Shown one piece after another: positions 12,056 to 21,333 of a DNA stretch of 64,000 nt; the stretch's first letter is position 1, and every line of letters begins with the position of its first letter. Under the pieces are notes generated by a model. It was not told the origin of the DNA. It saw only the letters and a list, made by a program, of their open reading frames with translations, and did no database searches. Both the position numbers and the translations under genes were made by a program. This DNA comes from Actinomycetes bacterium (lineage in GTDB: Bacteria > Actinomycetota > Thermoleophilia > BMS3ABIN01), in NCBI GenBank assembly GCA_021791195.1, contig JAJYXB010000022.1, positions 144,245-208,244 on the forward strand, given 5' to 3'.

Positions 12056-13402
12056 CTACTTCAGGGTCAACCTGACTATCCCGCCCTGGCCGTTGTAGCC
12101 GTAGGCGCTGAAGTAAAAGTCGTCTTCATCCTGGGCCGACTGCAGTTCCAGGCTACCGGACTGGTGATAGCTCAGGTAGCGGTAATCCCAGGTCGTCGTA
12201 TCTACCTCTATGAAATCATGGAAATTATTGTTGCCGGGGAGCGAATGGAATGGTCCGTAGATCGCGCCCAGGATGAGCTTTCCGGCCGGCCCCAGGCGCA
12301 TCGTAAAGGGCCAAAAACCAATTTTCAGTTTGTGGTGCGTTTCGCTGTAAGCACCGTTGAGCCATTTGCCGACCAGTATGCAGGTCGCATAACCGCCGGC
12401 GACGGAGGGGTCGGCTTCACTGCCTATCCCATAAAGAGTATCGCTGGCGCTGTCGTAGGCTATCGGCGCTGCGGCGGCGTATAGCGGGGGAGCGGACGCA
12501 AATATACCCGATGCCGTCCAGTTGACAAGATTGTCGCTCTGATAGTTCCGTAAGTAGTCGGTGAATATGTAATATGTGCCGCCATGTTTGAAAAGCCGGG
12601 CGTGCGGGGCGCCACCGGTTCCAAGGGCGAGCGCATGTTTGACGTATGTGGCAGGATTGGAGATAGTCGCCTTCGGTATCACCCAGACTCCTGTCTGCTC
12701 GGCGGCGATGATATTGCTCCCGTCGTCGAGAATACAGGTGAATTCATTGGCATCGGTCGTGCCGGGGATCTGATAATGACTGACGGTATCATTCGCGGTA
12801 TCGATCACCATCACGTCTGACATCAGGATGCCCGCATTGTTGCTCTGGCCGACGGCGTAGATTTTGTGGTCGGCCTGGTTATAAACCGACTGGAACGCTA
12901 CGTGCCCCTGTATCCCGGACGGCGTCAGATTGGTCAGCGCCATCGTTGCCAGGTTGAGCTTGTATTCGTAGGAGAGCGAACTGAAGGCGTTCTGCGAGCG
13001 GCAAGCGCCGAAATACAGGTAGCCGCCGATTATAGCCCTGACCGCCGGTTCCTGGAACAGCGCTCCCGGAATCGGATAAGGCAGCACCACCGTCTCCGTG
13101 ACACCGGGCGCCGCGTACGAGAAGATGCTGAAAGTTGCTACGCCATCCGGCACATGATACCGGTCGCCGCCAAGCCATTTGACGCCGTTCGAGCACACAG
13201 GGTGGTCTACCTCCAGGTCCACGGTCAGGATCCGCGCCTGGAAGTCGTCCAGTGTCGCCCAGCGGCCGAGCGGATCGGCCGGCGACTGAACGGACTGATC
13301 GCCGGCCGCCGCGAACGGCGTGAGCGTCGCCGACAGTATCGCGGCGGCCGTCAGATATCCCATGCGCCTGCCTCTCTTGTTTCTCCCGGCCGCCAGCTTC
13401 AT
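12056..13402 (-). CDS. Secreted hypothetical protein, beta-propeller-like, with N-terminal WxTLDDFQxRILTVD motif
   Basis: Signal peptide MKLAAGRNKRGRRMGYLTAAAILSATLTPFAAAGDQ; repeated WxxVP/IDTANDTVSHY...-type segments; motif shared with the 37.5-48.7 kb secreted proteins. Confidence 0.75.
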   Translation of the reverse strand: MKLAAGRNKRGRRMGYLTAAAILSATLTPFAAAGDQSVQSPADPLGRWATLDDFQARILTVDLEVDHPVCSNGVKWLGGDRYHVPDGVATFSIFSYAAPGVTETVVLPYPIPGALFQEPAVRAIIGGYLYFGACRSQNAFSSLSYEYKLNLATMALTNLTPSGIQGHVAFQSVYNQADHKIYAVGQSNNAGILMSDVMVIDTANDTVSHYQIPGTTDANEFTCILDDGSNIIAAEQTGVWVIPKATISNPATYVKHALALGTGGAPHARLFKHGGTYYIFTDYLRNYQSDNLVNWTASGIFASAPPLYAAAAPIAYDSASDTLYGIGSEADPSVAGGYATCILVGKWLNGAYSETHHKLKIGFWPFTMRLGPAGKLILGAIYGPFHSLPGNNNFHDFIEVDTTTWDYRYLSYHQSGSLELQSAQDEDDFYFSAYGYNGQGGIVRLTLK

Positions 13403-13772
13403 GATGGCTTGGCGGTTCTGTGCCAGTAAGTCTTCGGCCTTTTCAAGTCCTGGCTCCCGGTTCAGTTTCCCTTACAGATGCGCAAAACCTGGCCAAGCCG
13501 AAACCTTCCTCGTGTTTCCGTTTGAGAGCTTCCCGGACGGGTGATGGCATCCCGGCCCGTTCTCTGGAACGGCTATTTCAACGAGGTGCTGGACACGGCG
13601 CTGAAGCAGCAGCAGGCATGCGGCTGCATCCGTAGCGCAAGGCTTTCAGGCAGCTTCTAGGCGCCGGACGCCTGCGTCGAAAATTGCTAATCAGGGTATA
13701 GGGGAAGCCAATTGCGGCACTGAAGATAATCCCCGGAGAGGGGCGCCGAAGGCGACCGATCGGAGGCAGGGA

Positions 13773-14117
13773 ATGGACCTTCGCAAGGCGGACGAAAGTC
13801 CACAATTTGCGAAACCGGTTCTGGCCACAGGTACCACCATTTCTTTGTTTCTGGCCCTGGGGACGATCGTTTATCACCTGCTGGAACATTGGTCCTGGGT
13901 CGATAGCCTGTACTTCACGACTTATAGTCTGACCACGGTCGGTTATGGAGACCTGACGCCAACCACCACTGCCGCAAAACTTTTCACCGTGGGGTTTCTG
14001 CTTTGCGGTGTCGCGGCCGTGGTCACGTCACTGGGAGTCACCGGCAGTCGTTACCTCGAATTCAAAGAGAGGAGACTTGCATCACGCCTCGTCAACCATT
14101 CTCACGGGACGCCGTAA
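13773..14117 (+). CDS. Ion channel family (two-TM potassium channel)
   Basis: WVDSLYFTTYSLTTVGYGDLTPTTTAAKLFTVGFLLCGVAAVV, K+ selectivity filter TVGYGD. Confidence 0.92.
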   Translation: MDLRKADESPQFAKPVLATGTTISLFLALGTIVYHLLEHWSWVDSLYFTTYSLTTVGYGDLTPTTTAAKLFTVGFLLCGVAAVVTSLGVTGSRYLEFKERRLASRLVNHSHGTP

Positions 14118-14242
14118 AAGACGCCGGGCGGGTCCGATGATGGCCGCAATCCCTCTTAGGCTTCCGGTGGCTATTAAAGGGCTTCCCGAACTGCCGTTAA
14201 ACGGATTCGTGGCGCTCGAAGAAAATTGGCATATGAAGCAGA

Positions 14243-15223
14243 TTAACCTTTCTTTTCCCGGTAGCGCGCCACCGCGCCGCCGCCCATCCCTTTGGCCAGA
14301 TAGAGCGCCTCATCGACGTGGGCGCGCAGAAGACCTACTTCGGCGCCGTCTTCGGGGCAGGAAACAATCCCGATGGATACGCTTGTCATTTCCCGGCCAC
14401 CGGTACTCACGTGAATGGCTTTGACCTCGTTGATGATGCGCAGTGCAAGCGATTCGCCCTCACTTACAGATATCCCGGGCATCAGCAGGAAGAATTCATC
14501 ACCGCCGTATCTGAAAGCGATATCGGTTTCCCTTTTTTGGCCAGTCATCGCTTGCGCGAGATGTTTGAGGGCTCGATCGCCCATCTGATGGCCTTCTGTA
14601 TCGTTTAACTGCTTCATCCTGTCGATGTCTATCATCATCATCGAAAACGGCACTTGGTAACGGCTGAACATTTCCAGGTCCTCGTGAAGTCGGCGCCGGA
14701 AGTAGCGCATGTTGAAGAGCCCGGTCAGATCATCGGTTTCAGCAAGTCTATTTAGATCCTCGGAACGCCTTTCGACGTAGAATTCAAGGCCATATTTGAA
14801 TACCTGTTCGAAACCATCGTCGAGGCGGCTAAGCACGGCTATCAGATCCCGGTCCGAACCACGGAGGTCCTTGGCCAGGGCATCCACCAGCAGGCGTCGC
14901 AGCCGTGTATAGTCTTCAAACACTTTTACAATCGTTGCATTTTCTTTGCGAATGCCGGCTAGATGTTCGGTCAGTTCCCTAAATTCAGCGCTTACAAGAG
15001 CGGCCCCGGACGGGGTGGCAACATTCTCGGCCATGCGGGAGATAAACCGGGGTAAGGCAGTAGACAGGATTCGCGTGGGGAAGGCTTGCAGCGAGGGCAA
15101 GTCCACATCATCAATAACTGACTTGAGCCATTCCTTGACGACCTCCGACTCCCGGTTTTTCAGGGAGCGGCAGGCCTTGTTGGCGATCTGGGGAATCATT
15201 CTTGCTAACTGGCGCCTGTTCAT
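14243..15223 (-). CDS. GGDEF-domain diguanylate cyclase with N-terminal RsbRD_N-like sensory region
   Basis: AETDDLTGLFNMRYFRRRLHEDLE...MMIDIDRMKQLNDTEGHQMGDRALKHLA...DIAFRYGGDEFFLLMP...SVSIGIVSCPEDG. Confidence 0.93.
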   Translation of the reverse strand: MNRRQLARMIPQIANKACRSLKNRESEVVKEWLKSVIDDVDLPSLQAFPTRILSTALPRFISRMAENVATPSGAALVSAEFRELTEHLAGIRKENATIVKVFEDYTRLRRLLVDALAKDLRGSDRDLIAVLSRLDDGFEQVFKYGLEFYVERRSEDLNRLAETDDLTGLFNMRYFRRRLHEDLEMFSRYQVPFSMMMIDIDRMKQLNDTEGHQMGDRALKHLAQAMTGQKRETDIAFRYGGDEFFLLMPGISVSEGESLALRIINEVKAIHVSTGGREMTSVSIGIVSCPEDGAEVGLLRAHVDEALYLAKGMGGGAVARYREKKG

Positions 15224-15382
15224 GGAATCCCAATACCCTTTGTTCGAAATTCCGGTTACGTAAACCCGGTAATCTTAGGCGATTTACAATACTTATTCAA
15301 TAGAACCTTTCGTGTTCGGGAACGACTCGGTGTAATGCCATTGCTTCTGCATGCGCTGCCGGTATTATCCATTAAACATGAC

Positions 15383-15431
15383 TGGTGCCGAGGTAGGAAT
15401 CGAACCCACACGTGGGGCGAGCCTCAACGGA
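15383..15431 (-). pseudogene. tRNA-Leu 3'-end fragment (possible att-site duplication)
   Basis: tggtgccgaggtaggaatcgaacccacacgtggggcgagcctcaacggat aligns with the 3' portion of tRNA-Leu at 20119-20204 (tggtgccgaaggtgggaatcgaacccacacggggggtgagccccaccggat), same strand; no anticodon or 5' half. Confidence 0.75.
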
Positions 15432-15848
15432 TGGCATACTCGTCGTGGCACTTGGCCGAGATTTCGCCAGCCGTGCGGTTGGGGGCGCAATTCCCCTATG
15501 GCCCGATGACTTTTTCCGCCAAGTTCGTGCAATATGCGATTACTGCGCGGTAAGAAGATCAGCACAGCGCTTACACCGAGAAAAAATCCGGTTACCAGAC
15601 CGACTAGCAGCGTCTCCATCCTAACCGGCTCGCATGCGAATCCTTTCCGGTAAGCAATTGTGTGGCTGTGGTTTATATCTTGTTTATGTTCGTGCTGGTG
15701 CTCATGAAGGTGGTGCGAGTGCTCTTCGCCTGAATGCCCGTGATGAGCTTTTTTGTAATTCCTCCAGTTCTTTGTTTCTGTCAGCATCTGGTTCACCCGG
15801 GAAACCGCTGGTTTATTTACGGGACCGAAGGGCATCAATTCAGTTACG

Positions 15849-15965
15849 ATGATCAAATGGCTGAAAGCATTCTTCAGCTGGCTCGGTCCCGGTCTGATCA
15901 CAGGAGTATCCGACGATGAACCGGCGGGCATTGGCACCCTGGTCTTCATCCGGGGAAGCTCATGA
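15849..15965 (+). pseudogene. NRAMP-family metal transporter, N-terminal fragment
   Basis: MIKWLKAFFSWLGPGLITGVSDDEPAGIGTLVFIRGSS*; LGPGLITGxxDDxPxGIGT is the NRAMP TM1 signature; stops after 38 aa and overlaps the next start codon. Confidence 0.7.
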
Positions 15966-16867
15966 ATCTCCTGGCGCCGTTGACAGATTTTGCCAGTCAT
16001 ACCATCACGAGGATGAAGCGCCAGCCGCTACTGTCCGCGGTCATACGACTGGCCATTAAAGCCAAAGAAGACAACCTGTCGACGCATGCCACGGTGCTGG
16101 CCTATAACTTTTTCTTCGCGCTGCCCGCGGCGTTGCTTTTCCTGGTCGCGGCGCTCGCCTATCTGCCGGTCGACAATCTGAGCGCCAGGATAACAGGGCA
16201 GCTCTCCGGGGTCGTTCCGGCGGACGCCATCGATTTGGTGGGGCGCAGTCTCGATCAAGCGCTGGAGAGGGGAGTCGGGACTGTATCGCTGCTCATCGTC
16301 AGTTTTCTTGGCGCCGCTTACGGGATGACCAGCGGTTTCTCCTCACTGATCACGGCGCTGAACGTCATTTTCGGCCTTAATGAAACAAGGAGCTGGTGGC
16401 GGGTCAGATTGCGCGCGTTTATTTTGAGCAGTGTCGTGTCGCTCATGATGGTCGCGGCTTTCGCTCTCATGATTGTCGCACCATCGCTGGCCGACACCCT
16501 CGAGAACCACAGGGTTCTGGAGGGTCTGGCATTCGTGCTGCGTATGGTACGCTGGCCCGCGATTATCCTGCTGGTGCTCACGGGAATAGAGACAAGCTAC
16601 CGTTATGCGCCCTGCCGGGGGCCGCGTTTCCGATTCATCAGCCCTGGAACGCCGATTGCCGCGGGCATCTGGATAGTCTCAACCTACATGTTCGGCGTTT
16701 ATGTCAACAACTTCGGATCTTACGACAAGATCTACGGGACTCTTGGGGCCGTCATCGTTCTGATCACATGGATTTGGATAAGCTCGGTCGTGTTCCTTAT
16801 CGGTGCCGCCATCGACGCGCTCTGGCTGGAGTCGCGCGAAGGCACGCCTGGTATTGGCATGAGCTAG
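15962..16867 (+). CDS. YihY/BrkB family inner membrane protein
   Basis: LAIKAKEDNLSTHATVLAYNFFFALPAALLFLVAAL...GAAYGMTSGFSSLITALNVIFGLNETRSWWRVRLRAF...VYVNNFGSYDKIYGTLGAVIVLITWIWISSVVFLIGAAIDAL. Confidence 0.92.
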   Translation: MNLLAPLTDFASHTITRMKRQPLLSAVIRLAIKAKEDNLSTHATVLAYNFFFALPAALLFLVAALAYLPVDNLSARITGQLSGVVPADAIDLVGRSLDQALERGVGTVSLLIVSFLGAAYGMTSGFSSLITALNVIFGLNETRSWWRVRLRAFILSSVVSLMMVAAFALMIVAPSLADTLENHRVLEGLAFVLRMVRWPAIILLVLTGIETSYRYAPCRGPRFRFISPGTPIAAGIWIVSTYMFGVYVNNFGSYDKIYGTLGAVIVLITWIWISSVVFLIGAAIDALWLESREGTPGIGMS

Positions 16868-16912
16868 ACAGGCGAAGCCGGCCCCGGCGGCCGCTTTCGC
16901 CCCGATGTCCGG

Positions 16913-17149
16913 TCAGGCCGCTTTTTTCCTGTGCCAGCGCCCTTCCACGTCCTTCTCATAATCGTGTTTAACCGCCGCCCACGCGACACGGTGCGCGGCT
17001 TCTTCGCGCGTCTCGTCGCCGCGCCGCTCTTTGGGATCCTCGTACTGGTCCCAGGCGCTATTGAAAGCTTCGCGGTAGATATCCTGGGCATGCTCGGGTA
17101 TGTTGGACTTAACTGATTCCGGCAGTTCCCTGTTGCTTCCGTATGGCAT
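16913..17149 (-). CDS. ChaB family protein
   Basis: MPYGSNRELPESVKSNIPEHAQDIYREAFNSAWDQYEDPKERRGDETREEAAHRVAWAAVKHDYEK; RBS AGGGGTGATTGTG. Confidence 0.92.
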   Translation of the reverse strand: MPYGSNRELPESVKSNIPEHAQDIYREAFNSAWDQYEDPKERRGDETREEAAHRVAWAAVKHDYEKDVEGRWHRKKAA

Positions 17150-17235
17150 CACAATCACCCCTTGCCGACTAATTCGCAGAAGGCGCAATCACGCGGGCGG
17201 ATGCACTCCTGTACTTTCTCCGGTTGCTAATCTGG

Positions 17236-17652
17236 TCAATGGCGGTGAACCGTCCTTACGTGCCTGACGCCGGTCGGCATCATTAGCAGGTATACCAGCC
17301 TCGTGATGCCCCAGGCGATCAGCAGATAGACGATCATCGCAATCACCGATGTGATCTCGAAGACGCTGCCGCCAGAAGTTGGCTCTCCCACCAGCCCGAA
17401 GAAAGGCGATAGGAAAACATGCGAGACGCTGTAGATGAAGTTGGCAAAGGCGTTGTCCGGATTTGCCGCTATGAGTTTCAGGATCACTCTCAAGCCGATG
17501 AACACCTCGATGACAGCGAAGATCAGCCAGATTATCCCGTTGACCCGGATGATCTCGTTGCGCCGCTGGCCCACTTTGTCCTCTTCGACCTGTGTTTCGC
17601 CAGACGTGCCTACGTCGCGATATTCTTCATCTTCCATTGGTTCTGGACACAT
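17236..17652 (-). CDS. YggT-like membrane protein
   Basis: VNGIIWLIFAVIEVFIGLRVILKLIAANPDNAFANFIYSVSHVFLSPFFGLVGEPTSGGSVFEITSVIAMIVYLLIAWGITRLVYLL; start ATG 17652 with GGAGGTG RBS. Confidence 0.82.
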   Translation of the reverse strand: MCPEPMEDEEYRDVGTSGETQVEEDKVGQRRNEIIRVNGIIWLIFAVIEVFIGLRVILKLIAANPDNAFANFIYSVSHVFLSPFFGLVGEPTSGGSVFEITSVIAMIVYLLIAWGITRLVYLLMMPTGVRHVRTVHRH

Positions 17653-18115
17653 TGTGGTCACCTCCGCGAGCAAAATTCATCTGTTTTGTGAACGATTTGT
17701 GTTTTTAGAATTCCGCATTATTGGAAGATTAAACGCGGGTAGCTTCAGTGAGGTCCGAGGCGCGCATACAAGCTTCTTAGAAAAAATGGAATCTGATTGC
17801 CTTGGAGTTGCTCAAATCGAGTTTCAGGGCCGCCTCATACACGGCTTCCGCAGGCGCATTGATCCGCAGCTTCTGAAATTCTGAACAATCATATTGGGCC
17901 ATATATTCATCCACAGGTCAGTCCTTTCTGTTTTTGTCACCATCTGAGGATCATGGAGCCCCCCAGGGCATGCCGGAGCCGAAGGCGCCCAGACCTGGTT
18001 GGGCTTGACGGTAATGATGCTGAAGATTGGCGGCGCGCCGGCGTGGGGGAGAGGTGATCTGGTCCGTGAAACCCGGACCAGATCACACCTGCTCTATCAC
18101 GTGGAATAGACTCTT

Positions 18116-18550
18116 CTACTTCTTGCGGCCCTTAATTATGTCGACCATGGATTCGCGAGGATGGCAAAGGACCTCCTTCACCTCTTTACGAAACTCCTCA
18201 TGGGTCATTTGTGGCGCATGTGTCCCAATGATCATCTCAATATGCGGAAAGCTTTCTTTTAGTAGCGTGTAATACTTTGTCTTGAATGGGCATAACGCGT
18301 CAATGCAATAAGTAAAGTGAATGGCGTCAAGCCCGAACTCGGTCAGTGCCCTGATGCGCTGCAAAATTTTCTCTGGGGCTGCGAGCGTAGGACACCCAGC
18401 GCAGTTTATGATTCCGATAAGATCTAGCTCGTCGCCACAATATCGCTCAAATGCGCCTTTGCGCTTTCGAAGATCATGTAAGCAACTCACAGATGAACAG
18501 CCCAAGTCTTGGGTAGCATTTGAGCAGGTTATTATGCCAATACGAGCCAT
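18116..18550 (-). CDS. CGGC domain-containing (putative metal-binding) protein
   Basis: MARIGIITCSNATQDLGCSSVSCLHDLRKRKGAFERY...LDLIGIINCAGCPTLAAPEKILQRIRALTEFGLDAIHFTYCIDALCPFK. Confidence 0.88.
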   Translation of the reverse strand: MARIGIITCSNATQDLGCSSVSCLHDLRKRKGAFERYCGDELDLIGIINCAGCPTLAAPEKILQRIRALTEFGLDAIHFTYCIDALCPFKTKYYTLLKESFPHIEMIIGTHAPQMTHEEFRKEVKEVLCHPRESMVDIIKGRKK

Positions 18551-18777
18551 TTTTTTACTTCCTTAGGTTGTGTCCTTAAACTTCTGTAAATTCATCAGCC
18601 GCTAAAGGAAGAGCGGCCATCATTCTCCAAGATATTAGTTATCGAGTCCAATATCAAAGGAGAGACGCCTGGAATGCAGGAAGAGGCAGCGAGAAAGCTA
18701 GACGAAGCCCTTTTTGAATGCGTCAAGAACAAACGGACTCCGATTACGTTACGGGGATAGATATGAAACACTTTGCC

Positions 18778-19929
18778 TCAGAAGGGCGTGAATAGGCTGA
18801 AAGGATGGTCGCGCTCCTCTTCAACAACATTACTCTCCAAATCAAGTAGAATCTCTCCAATTTCTGCAACATTATGGTCTGGATCGCTTGCAAGTCTCCT
18901 GGCCAATTGAAGAGGCACAATCGCAGGACGGACGCGTGCCACGTCCAAAAGGGCAGAAGCGGCTGCTTCACGCTCATCCCTATCTGAACTTTGTCCCAGA
19001 TTATCCAATACGCTGATTGCTTCTGGACGAGTAAGGCTTAGTTGTTTGAGGGCGTTTATCGAAGCGGTGTATACATACCAATCTTCACTGCCAGGCTTAG
19101 CGAGACGGGATAACAGGTCAATAGGTACCGTTCCTGGCGAAGAGCATGAGAAATAAAACAGAATTAGAGCCGCTTGCATCCGAACGCTAAAATCATCATG
19201 GCGAGACAACCGGTCTAGTATCTCGATCTGGATTAACCCTGGGTCAATTTCTGCGGTCGCCTCTAGGAGATAGCACGCCACCGAGGTTTTATCCCAATCT
19301 GCATTCGATTCAATTACTTCCAGAAGCCGGTCGATTAGCTCGTGCTGCTTTGGCTTGTCCAGCTTAGGAAGAAGTTGGCGCATTTTTGGATACGCTTTGT
19401 GCGGTTCTCCCGGAATTATTCCTAAAAATAAGTCATCCCATTCATCCAAGAGATTTACGACTTTACTGCTACTGATCTTCATTTTTGTTTGTGGTCGGAA
19501 TCCCCAAGCGGCAGCTTGCGTAAGAAATGTTTCAATCGCAGGGCGAATATTATCGAGATCCATTTGTTCATATACGGGATCTAAGTTACTGGGCAACGAT
19601 ACCGTTTTCTCTTTAATAATGCAGACCCGATCTCGGAGATGTGGTGATGATCGAGTCCTGGCGATTTCATCAATAATGTTCTGTCGTGTCAGCAAGGTCC
19701 CATTTTGTAACTTATCATCGGGTGTACAAAGCGCCAGGAACATATCTGATCGGTTAAGGTATTCATTGATTTTCTCTTCAGGCGTCCAAGCGGCCACTAA
19801 CTTCGGCTCGTCTGAAACAATGATTGGCTTCCAGCCCTCCTCCTGTATTGCATTCCTGAATGCGTAGGCAACTGGTAATTTATATTGCTCTGAGCAACTG
19901 ATAAAAACTGCTGCACGACCAGATATCAA
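18778..19929 (-). CDS. TIR-like N-terminal domain fused to HEAT-like repeats; putative defence/signalling protein
   Basis: AAVFISCSEQYKLPVAYAFRNAIQEEGWKPIIVSDEP...EKINEYLNRSDMFLALCTPDD...LLTRQNIIDEIARTR...CIIKE followed by alpha-helical repeats (DDFSVRMQAALILFYFSC..., DRDEREAAASALLDVARVRP...). Confidence 0.72.
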   Translation of the reverse strand: MISGRAAVFISCSEQYKLPVAYAFRNAIQEEGWKPIIVSDEPKLVAAWTPEEKINEYLNRSDMFLALCTPDDKLQNGTLLTRQNIIDEIARTRSSPHLRDRVCIIKEKTVSLPSNLDPVYEQMDLDNIRPAIETFLTQAAAWGFRPQTKMKISSSKVVNLLDEWDDLFLGIIPGEPHKAYPKMRQLLPKLDKPKQHELIDRLLEVIESNADWDKTSVACYLLEATAEIDPGLIQIEILDRLSRHDDFSVRMQAALILFYFSCSSPGTVPIDLLSRLAKPGSEDWYVYTASINALKQLSLTRPEAISVLDNLGQSSDRDEREAAASALLDVARVRPAIVPLQLARRLASDPDHNVAEIGEILLDLESNVVEEERDHPFSLFTPF

Positions 19930-20118
19930 CGAATCTCATCCTTTCCCTAAATTGCAAATTATTTGGCGCTTAGTTACCAAGAGATCGGATCTCAATTATA
20001 TCAAGCTGGTTTTTCCTAGTTGACAGATGTTGGCAAATGGTTGGCAGACACACTTTAATGGACGACGCTCAAGGAAATAAAAGTTTGTGTGAATAGCACC
20101 TTTTGCAAGCAAATCTGG

Positions 20119-20204
20119 TGCCGAAGGTGGGAATCGAACCCACACGGGGGGTGAGCCCCACCGGATTTTGAGTCCGGCGCGTCTGCCAGTTCCGCCACTT
20201 CGGC
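20119..20204 (-). tRNA. tRNA-Leu (CAA)
   Basis: GCCGAAGTGGCGGAACTGGCAGACGCGCCGGACTCAAAATCCGGTGGGGCTCACCCCCCGTGTGGGTTCGATTCCCACCTTCGGCA + CCA (20116-20118); anticodon CAA, long variable arm. Confidence 0.96.
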
Positions 20205-20405
20205 CCGGTGATGGATCAGGCTATTAGGATATATAAAGAAGGGACGGCGCGCCAGGCTGAAAAAAGCCGGCGGGTTGCCAGGGGTTGCGAGGCCTGGAAA
20301 AAAATAATAGACAAAATTATTACTATGTTGTAAACTCAATCTTACCTGTTGGGAGGCAGTGGTCTCCGGCGGGTATTTTTATTTCCGAAAACGGGGATTG
20401 GGGTT

Positions 20406-20681
20406 ATGGAAGGCATTGTATGCCCGCACTGCCAGAAGGTTAGCTTCAGCTCTTCTCCAAGGGTATTTTCGCCGTGCCCGTACTGCAAGTTTCGCTTCGC
20501 CATGTCGGAGGAAGCGGGACAGAAGTTCCTCATCATCGACCGCAAGCTCGTGGAGATAGCACCCAACTATGCCGATGCGGTCACCGGCCGTGATGCGAGC
20601 TTCGAGGTGATCGTCGACCGGCGCGAGGTCCAGCGGCCCTTCGTTGGCACCGACCGTCGCAGGGTCACGACGCCATCCTGA
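20406..20681 (+). CDS. Zinc-ribbon hypothetical protein
   Basis: MEGIVCPHCQKVSFSSSPRVFSPCPYCKFRFAMSEEAGQKFLIIDRKLVE...; two CxxC pairs. Confidence 0.65.
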   Translation: MEGIVCPHCQKVSFSSSPRVFSPCPYCKFRFAMSEEAGQKFLIIDRKLVEIAPNYADAVTGRDASFEVIVDRREVQRPFVGTDRRRVTTPS

Positions 20682-20761
20682 GCATTCGGGGCTTTTGCCC
20701 CGCACTCGCTGCGACTACGCCGGCCTCTGGGTTCCAGGCGCCGATTTGCCTATAATGAAGC

Positions 20762-21208
20762 ATGCTGCAAGCCTCGTCATCGGTACTCATCAATGCTTCC
20801 CCGGAGCAGGTTTTTGAGTTGCTGCGCCGGCCGGAGGAGATGGCTTCCCGCATGGCCTCGGTGCGGGAGTTCAAGGTCATCTCCCGCGGAGTCGATTCGA
20901 TCCTGACCGAAACCGTGGCGGCCGCTGACGGCCGGGACACCGCCTTTATCCTCCAGCTCGACTTTCATCCTCCCGGCCGCGTCGATTTCCGCCAGCTGAA
21001 GGGCGAGTTGAGAAGCCTGCAGGGGGAGGACATCCTCGAACCGGGCCCGGACGGCGTCCGCGTCACCGAGACGATCCGTTTCGACATCGGGCTGCCGATT
21101 TTCGGCGACCTGCTGGGGAGGATGGGCATCCAGCAGAAGATCCAGCAGCAGATCGAGGAGCGGCTCGCAGTCCTGAAAGCAATGGCCGAGGGCCACAAGC
21201 CCGTTTGA
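20762..21208 (+). CDS. SRPBCC/polyketide cyclase-like family protein
   Basis: SSSVLINASPEQVFELLRRPEEMASRMASVREFKVIS...ETIRFDIGLPIFGDLLGRMGIQQKIQQQIEERLAVLK; TATAAT box 5 nt upstream of ATG. Confidence 0.8.
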   Translation: MLQASSSVLINASPEQVFELLRRPEEMASRMASVREFKVISRGVDSILTETVAAADGRDTAFILQLDFHPPGRVDFRQLKGELRSLQGEDILEPGPDGVRVTETIRFDIGLPIFGDLLGRMGIQQKIQQQIEERLAVLKAMAEGHKPV

Positions 21209-21333
21209 CCGCCGGTGTTAACCGCCGGCGGTTAACGGCCCGCCTGGTGAGGGAATAACCATCTTGCCCGTTCACACCTAGCCGGCCCTGATCATCTGAA
21301 CCGACCGATCGCGGCCGGTGGAACTTTTTTTGG

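Noticed and set aside
13690-13772. GGAGAG...GCGCCGAAGG segment upstream of the K+ channel resembling a glycine riboswitch core
   Set aside because: Lacks the intervening P2 stem-loop and tandem aptamer architecture; similarity limited to short motifs; channel context does not fit.
15365-15787. Minus-strand ORF with His-rich stretch and a TM segment (METLLVGLVTGFFLGVSAVLIFLPRS...)
   Set aside because: No good RBS, overlaps the NRAMP fragment and reads through the tRNA-Leu remnant; could be a small membrane protein from 15619 but not supportable as a CDS.
18591-18763. Plus-strand open stretch ending ...FSKILVIESNIKGETPGMQEEAARKLDEALFECVKNKRTPITLRG*
   Set aside because: Protein-like composition but only a short internal ATG and no recognisable family; possibly a gene remnant.
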